This document shows, in pieces, positions 14,938-18,713 of a DNA stretch of 18,713 nt. The translations under genes and the position numbers were made by a program. Below the pieces are notes generated by a model. That model was not told the DNA's origin. It ran no database searches and saw only the letters and a program-made list of their open reading frames with translations. Each line of letters starts with the position of its first letter. Position 1 is the first letter of the stretch. This DNA is from JAQVWU01 sp964628455 (GTDB taxonomy: Bacteria; Bacillota; Clostridia; Oscillospirales; CAG-272), in assembly GCA_964628455.1 (NCBI GenBank), contig CAZVPD010000067.1, positions 1 to 18,713 on the forward strand. The letters run 5' to 3'.

Positions 14938-15391
14938 ATGAAAACAAAGCGGTTATTCAAGCCTGAAGCAACAGCAGGCGAAAGTCAGGAGCAGAAAGCT
15001 TTGTTTATATGAGCTGAATACAATAACGGCACGATGCCGTAATCGGATCTCAGGTATGTTCCAAATGAAGAGAAAGATTCTGTTTCAGAAGCGGTAAGGT
15101 TAAAAGCCGAAGGATGAAAACACGGTGTTCCGGATATATGCCTTCCTGCGGCTTGCAGAAGTTATCACGGCCTTAATATCGAAATGAAAGTCGGAAAGAA
15201 CACACCCTCCGGATGATCAGGAATTATGGCTTGAACGGCTGCATAATCAAGGTTATTATACGGCCGTATGTTATGGCCGGTATGCAGCTTCCGAGTTACC
15301 AACAAAATATTTGAAAGATGAAACAGAAGGAGCGGTGTACGAAAAAACAAATGCGCGAGCAGAAGGAATACTGCGCGAGACAGAAAAATAA
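14938..15391 (+). pseudogene. VRR-NUC phage nuclease, broken by three stops and a frameshift
   Basis: Starts at ATG 14938 behind AGGAGG. Reading through gives ...SQEQKALFI-stop-AEYNNGTMP-stop-SDLRYVPNEE...AVRLKAEG-stop-KHGVPDICLPAACRSYHGLNIEMKVGKNTPS. A shift of one frame near 15209 then gives PDDQELWLERLHNQGYYTAVCYGRYAASELPTKYL and a stop at 15389-15391. This is the complete VRR-NUC order: Q...LF, RLKAEG, GVPDICLP, the catalytic IEMK and the later DDQELWL / GYYTAVCYG. Stops are TGA 15010, TAA near 15040 and TGA near 15115. The intact enzyme is a small PD-(D/E)XK-type nuclease or Holliday-junction enzyme of phages. Here it is clearly dead. Confidence 0.85.
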
Positions 15392-15402
15392 CGGAGGATG
15401 AA

Positions 15403-15660
15403 ATGAAAAGAAAAACATTAATGTCGCAAAACGGCCGCGTCCTTATGAACGTTGACCTGGTAAAAAAATTTTCAATGTTACCCGGTTACGGTTTCGAATA
15501 CAGCATATTTGCGGATGATACGCATATTGCTACATTCAACAACGAGGAAGATGCCGAAATCGAATTCATACAAATAGCAGAATACATGGAATGTGAAGAC
15601 GGAAGTATGGGTTTGAAAATTCGCGGAGATTATCCGCCGGCAAAAACGGGAAGACAATGA
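15403..15660 (+). CDS. Small phage-type protein of unknown function
   Basis: 85 residues, with ATG 15403 after ACGGAGGA. The line SQNGRVLMNVDLVKKFSM ... IFADDTHIATFNNEEDAEIEFIQIAEYM resembles a type of small clostridial phage/plasmid protein: a short beta sheet with an N-G-x-x-L-x-N-V start, then a 'fluctuating value' strand, then a helix with E-E-x-A. No function is known to me. Noticeably AT-rich. It overlaps by ATGA a 14-codon ORF and lies ahead of the 55-codon ORF. Confidence 0.6.
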   Translation: MKRKTLMSQNGRVLMNVDLVKKFSMLPGYGFEYSIFADDTHIATFNNEEDAEIEFIQIAEYMECEDGSMGLKIRGDYPPAKTGRQ

Positions 15661-15670
15661 AGGCGGTGAT

Positions 15671-15838
15671 ATGGAAAGATCAACAGGGCGCAACGATATA
15701 GATAACGCATTTATTACGGGAAAAGACACCGATATAATAAAACAACAGCGTGATTTTAAAAATCGTATAAAGGCAACGGACGCGTTCTTAGATATGCATC
15801 TGCAGTATATATTGAAGCAGAATATGGATTTAAGTTGA
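15671..15838 (+). CDS. Possible 55-residue small protein
   Basis: ATG 15671 follows AAGGCGGTGAT, which overlaps the end of the previous gene, and runs to TGA 15836-15838. The product is charged and helical (KDTDIIKQQRDFKNRIKATDAFLDMHLQYILKQNMDLS). No family recognised. It may be genuine or the truncated start of a longer lost gene, since the region around it is decaying. Its high AT content matches its neighbours. Confidence 0.45.
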   Translation: MERSTGRNDIDNAFITGKDTDIIKQQRDFKNRIKATDAFLDMHLQYILKQNMDLS

Positions 15839-15918
15839 TCAAAGGTTAAAGACCGTTACCTTTTCTAAATGATGTATTTAAAACTTATCTCCATTATCTG
15901 AGACCATAACTGCGTAAA

Positions 15919-16176
15919 TTGAAGTTATTCGGGACCATTCATGAGACGGCAAGCCGATTACATAAAGACTGCAAGGTTACCGCAAGGATAAAAGAGCTCA
16001 AACGTCAGAACGAAAATACTGCCATTTGGACCCGGCAGGATGCGCTTGAGATGCTCCTTCAAACGGCAGCCGACTCGGAGAAAGCTGTCAGAGAACCGAT
16101 CATAAACGATGAAAATAAAATTGTCGGTTACCGGTATAACGCCGGAGCCGGCGGTGCATGCGATATCCGCAAATAG
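15919..16176 (+). pseudogene. Fragment resembling a phage small terminase subunit
   Basis: An open stretch of 85 codons from TTG 15919, which has no ribosome site. ETASRLHKDCKVTARIKELKRQNENTAIWTRQDALEMLL resembles the region after the helix-turn-helix in small terminase subunits (A-S-R-L-L-x-N-x-K-V-x-x-R-I-x-E-L). GYRYNAGAGGACDIRK looks like the start of their final segment, cut by a TAG. The N-terminal DNA-binding part and the last helix are missing, and no large subunit follows. Packaging genes follow the replication and nuclease genes in many phages, which fits the order here. It is a pattern judgement, not proven. Confidence 0.45.
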
Positions 16177-16213
16177 ACAAAGCATCTTTCCGCCGCATGG
16201 CTCCATACAACGG

Positions 16214-16255
16214 AAAAAGGCATCTGACCGTGAATACGGCAGCTGCCTTTTGTTG
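16214..16255. terminator. Bidirectional terminator between phage relic and mltG operon
   Basis: AAAAGGCA (16215-16222) pairs with TGCCTTTT (16244-16251), with inner CTG-A-CCG/CGG-CAG pairs. There is a T-rich tail on the plus strand and TTTTT on the minus strand. It ends the minus-strand acyltransferase gene (stop at 16277) and any plus transcript from the relic. Confidence 0.83.
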
Positions 16256-16276
16256 TTTCGGATATATCTTTGATCT

Positions 16277-17151
16277 TTATTCCCCGTCCCAGAAACGGAC
16301 GCCGTAGCCGCTGCCGGTTTTGTTCTCTCTTGCAAGCCAGTCGGCATAGGCGCGGCGCATGCCGGTGTCGCGCGGGAGGGAGGCGGGGTCATAGCTGTCG
16401 CGGCGCCCGTAAATGCGCCACATATTGCTCACGTCCCCCTCTTTTTCGCTCGATTCGATGATGTCGAAGTCGCGCATGAAGGCGAGGATGTTGGAATCCG
16501 GCTGCAGGAATTCCGTGTGGCGGGGATAGAACAGCCAGGTGTCGCATACGAAGACATCCAGGCCGAAGAAATCATGGGCACGCCGGTAGGAATCGAACCG
16601 GCTGTCCCTGTCCAGAGGCCCGCCTTCGGGTATATGGATATTGATGACCGGGTCGCCGCGGCGGACGGTACGCCCGCCCCTGGTATATTCCTCGCAGCGG
16701 AATTTGCGCAGCTCGAACTGCAGCCAGGCCTGCGGATCGTGCAACAGGCGGATCTGGNNNNNNNNNNGAAAAGGGTGGCGCGCAGGTGGTTCGACAGCCA
16801 TCCGAACTGGTTGTGAAGCCCCCATGTGCCCCAGTCGCGCCGCGCGACTTTGACCCATATGGTGATGTCGCTCATGGTGTCAAAGAAGATGTCTTCGCCG
16901 ATGCCGCGCTCCGCATACATGGAGTATGTCGTTTCGGTCAGCATGACGCAGGCCGTCATCCACAGGACGTCGGCGTTTTCGCCGGTTTTTTCCGCGATTT
17001 CGCCGATCAGCGCGTCGATCGGGCTGCCGCCGAAAAAGGTTTCTCCGATTTCCGCGATACGGGGTATTATTTTGCTCTCGGCGCCGTAAAAAGCCTCGCG
17101 CGCGGGCGCCGGGAATGCGATCTTATCGAACAGGATGTCGTAAACGAACAT
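16277..17151 (-). CDS. Acyltransferase-domain protein (GNAT_C-like), split by a gap
   Basis: The N-terminal part begins at ATG 17151 (AAGGACGG upstream): MFVYDILFDKIAFP ... VLWMTACVMLTETTYSMYAERGI ... WVKVARRDWGTWGLHNQFGWLSNHLRATLF. After the 10-N gap the frame changes and continues LQFELRKFRC ... GDPVINIHIPEGGPLDRDSRFDSYRRAHDFF ... FVCDTWLFYPRHTEFLQPDSNILAFMRDFDII to TAA 16277. Together this fits the clostridial proteins that combine an N-acyltransferase-like N-terminal domain with a GNAT-like C-terminal domain; the substrate is unknown. The gene is probably intact in the genome. It follows mltG by 22 bp as a second operon gene. The family name is from memory, with moderate confidence. Confidence 0.7.
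16758..16767. other. Assembly gap (10 N)
   Basis: A run of exactly ten N, the usual arbitrary scaffold spacer. True length unknown. It breaks the reading frame of the acyltransferase gene. Confidence 0.98.
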
Positions 17152-17173
17152 AAGCTGCCGTCCTTGTTTTATT

Positions 17174-18713
17174 TTAGCCCCCGCGGGCCGCGATGATGTT
17201 CCGGATGTGCTCGTCGTAGGTGACGGCGAACAGGTGGTATCCGTTTCTCTGCGCCACAAAATAAAGGTAATCGGTCTCGGCGGGATAGAGCGTATACTGA
17301 ATGGCGTTGAGGGAGGGATTGCAGATCGGTCCGGGGGGCAGCCCTTTTCTGATGTACGTGTTGTAGGGGCTTTCCCGTTCCGTATCCGCCTTGTCGAGGA
17401 TCTCTTTGTGCTCCTCCAGCATATACTGGATGGTCGGGTCGCTTTCGAGACGTCCCTGCGTCGGTCCCGAGGGATTGTCGAGCCGGTTATGGAAAACGGA
17501 GGATACGATCGAGTATTCGGACGCGAACTTCGCTTCCGCCTGAACCATGGACGCGAGCGTGATGATCTGGTCCACGGTATACCCGAGCTCCGCGCAGCGC
17601 GCTTTATAGGCTTCGTCAAACTTGTCGTAGAAGTTCTTGAGCATTTTATAAATAATCGTAAATTCATCGGAATCCGAATAGAAATAATAGGTGTCGGGGA
17701 ACAGGTAGCCTTCGAGGCGGTATTTGCGGTCGGGCGATTGGAACGCTTCGATGTCCGCGATGAACCAGTTGAGTTTGTATTTGCTGAAATCGCCGTTTTG
17801 GATCACTTCGATGAAACCTTCCCTCGTGCCCATGTCCCTGGACGTGAAAAGCTCGATGATCTGGTCGATGCTGTAGCCGACTCCGTTGCAGAGCCCGCTG
17901 ATCCAGGCGATCCCCGACGCCGAGTTCGGAGACCCCGTCTTTCCCGAAAGGAGCGCTGCGAGCGCACGCCGAACGACGGTCCTCGGGTAGTNNNNNNNNN
18001 NTTCTGCCGACACTTCCTCGCGCGGCTTGACTTTGGGTTTGAAATCGGCGAGCAGCATATCGTAATTCATAGCCGGGGTGACGGTATAGGCGCCGGCCAG
18101 GTATTCCCCGCTGTCCCGCCTCAGTTTCGCGTATAATTTAAAGATCGAAGGATATTCGATGATATCATTTTCGCTCAGTATTCCGGCTATGTCGTCAAGC
18201 GTGGCAAACTCGGGGATGATGATCTCGGTCTGATTGTCCTGCTTGACAAAGGCAAAGACGTCGTTGCATACGGAGATGCCGAAATAACTTAAAAAGCCCG
18301 AGACGACCAGCACGAAAACGATGTAGATGATCGCCTTCATCACGCTGGTCAGGGCGCCGGTGACGGCTTCTCCCCCGTCGCTGCCCCGGTCCGAAGGACG
18401 GTGGGACAGGGCTCTGTTCCTGCTCCGCAGCAGGGCGCCCGCGCTCCCGCCGCCCGGGGCAGCATTCATAAGGCGGGTCTCTCCGCCGCGGGCCGGCGGT
18501 TTTATCCGTTCGTCCCCGGCGTTTCTGTAAACGGTCTTTTCCGCAGGCTGCACTTTTGCGATCATCTTCGTCTGTTCCTGCGGGGAAGGGGTCTGCCGGT
18601 GCCGCACGGGAGGGCGCAGCTGCGCGGCAGGTCTGACCGCCTGCGCCTGCGGACGGATCTGAGCCTGCGGATGAGGGGTCTGTCCCTGCGGATGCGCGGT
18701 CTGTCCCTGCGGA
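17174..18713 (-). CDS. mltG: Endolytic murein transglycosylase MltG, 5' partial
   Basis: Cuts nascent peptidoglycan strands at the membrane. In order from the N-terminus, the parts are a Pro/Gln-rich and then basic cytoplasmic segment that runs off the window, one membrane helix (KAIIYIVFVLVVSGFLSYFGI), a LysM-like part (EIIIPEFATLDDIAGILSENDII), then the YceG core. The core has GYSIDQIIELF, LEGYLFPDTYYF, the catalytic Glu in LASMVQAEAKF, VFHNRLD, GRLESDPTIQYM, SPYNTYIRKGLPPGPICNPSLNAI and the final VTYDEHIRNI. ATG/GTG codons near 18607 are internal, because the frame stays open to the window edge. The 10-N gap and about 110 bp beside it interrupt the expected link between the LysM-like part and the core. 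Confidence 0.92.
   Translation of the reverse strand, partial: PQGQTAHPQGQTPHPQAQIRPQAQAVRPAAQLRPPVRHRQTPSPQEQTKMIAKVQPAEKTVYRNAGDERIKPPARGGETRLMNAAPGGGSAGALLRSRNRALSHRPSDRGSDGGEAVTGALTSVMKAIIYIVFVLVVSGFLSYFGISVCNDVFAFVKQDNQTEIIIPEFATLDDIAGILSENDIIEYPSIFKLYAKLRRDSGEYLAGAYTVTPAMNYDMLLADFKPKVKPREEVSAEXXXXYPRTVVRRALAALLSGKTGSPNSASGIAWISGLCNGVGYSIDQIIELFTSRDMGTREGFIEVIQNGDFSKYKLNWFIADIEAFQSPDRKYRLEGYLFPDTYYFYSDSDEFTIIYKMLKNFYDKFDEAYKARCAELGYTVDQIITLASMVQAEAKFASEYSIVSSVFHNRLDNPSGPTQGRLESDPTIQYMLEEHKEILDKADTERESPYNTYIRKGLPPGPICNPSLNAIQYTLYPAETDYLYFVAQRNGYHLFAVTYDEHIRNIIAARGG
17992..18001. other. Assembly gap (10 N)
   Basis: A second run of exactly ten N, inside mltG. The reading frame happens to be the same on both sides, but the true length is unknown. 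Confidence 0.98.
18645..18713 (-). repeat. Tandem repeats coding Pro/Gln-rich MltG N-terminus
   Basis: Seven-codon units encode PQGQTAH, PQGQTPH, then degenerate PQAQIR and PQAQAV. At DNA level the first two units are near-identical 21-mers, continuing beyond the window edge. This predicts a disordered cytoplasmic tail. Confidence 0.85.

Noticed and set aside
15010..15120. TGA read as tryptophan (code change) in the VRR-NUC gene, since Trp fits the first stop
   Set aside because: A TAA and a frameshift also interrupt the gene, and several intact genes in the window end in TGA.
11009..16251. Fresh attL/attR of an integrated element
   Set aside because: The longest identical run is 8 bp with 7 mismatches in 34, there is no integrase and no tRNA gene; kept only as a weaker repeat observation.
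16429..17667. Long minus-strand open frame bridging mltG and the acyltransferase
   Set aside because: It is a shadow frame over mltG up to 17151; only its downstream part is the acyltransferase N-terminus.

Overview
The window looks like a chromosomal piece of a GC-rich Bacillota (most likely an uncultured gut-type Clostridia), probably from a metagenome or draft assembly. The reasons are the protein flavour (KorC-type ferredoxin oxidoreductase subunit, clostridial M18 aminopeptidase, 422-residue YrrO-like U32 protein, clostridial MltG), sigma-A promoters with exact 17-bp spacers, strong AGGAGG ribosome sites, and two runs of exactly ten N that mark scaffold joins. No rRNA, tRNA or CRISPR array was recognised.

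Layout. (1) Positions 1-6131, plus strand: a compact housekeeping run of korC, ispD, ispF, rpe, an M18 aminopeptidase, a glycerophosphodiester phosphodiesterase and a U32 tRNA-hydroxylation-type protein, closed by a terminator at 6151-6200. (2) 6200-6592: no gene; it holds a second hairpin and a pair of inverted REP-like units. (3) 6593-9462, minus strand: a three-gene operon (one-TM PH-like protein, LarA-family nickel racemase, malic enzyme) with a clear promoter. It is divergent from (4) an ADP-ribosylglycohydrolase family gene at 9634-10998 that has its own promoter and terminator.

(5) About 11050-16250 is an accessory region. On the minus strand lie a lipoprotein and an S24-type phage repressor. 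On the plus strand a promoter leads into a phage early region: a DUF6291-type replication protein, a G39P-like helicase loader/inhibitor, a small protein, a VRR-NUC nuclease broken by three in-frame stops and a frameshift, two more small ORFs and a fragment resembling a small terminase subunit. No integrase, helicase, large terminase or structural gene is present, and base composition becomes more AT-rich after about 14.5 kb. I read this as a decaying prophage relic that kept an intact repressor, its promoters and three operator-like sites.

(6) 16277-18713, minus strand: mltG (5' end outside the window, Pro/Gln-repeat N-terminus) followed by an acyltransferase-like gene. Each is interrupted by a 10-N gap whose edge sequence does not fit the protein family.

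No clearly new molecular system is demonstrated. The parts most worth a second look are the retained repressor switch with its linked lipoprotein, the palindromic iteron-like sites inside the replication gene, the related terminators on either side of the relic, and the inverted repeat pair at 6.4-6.5 kb.
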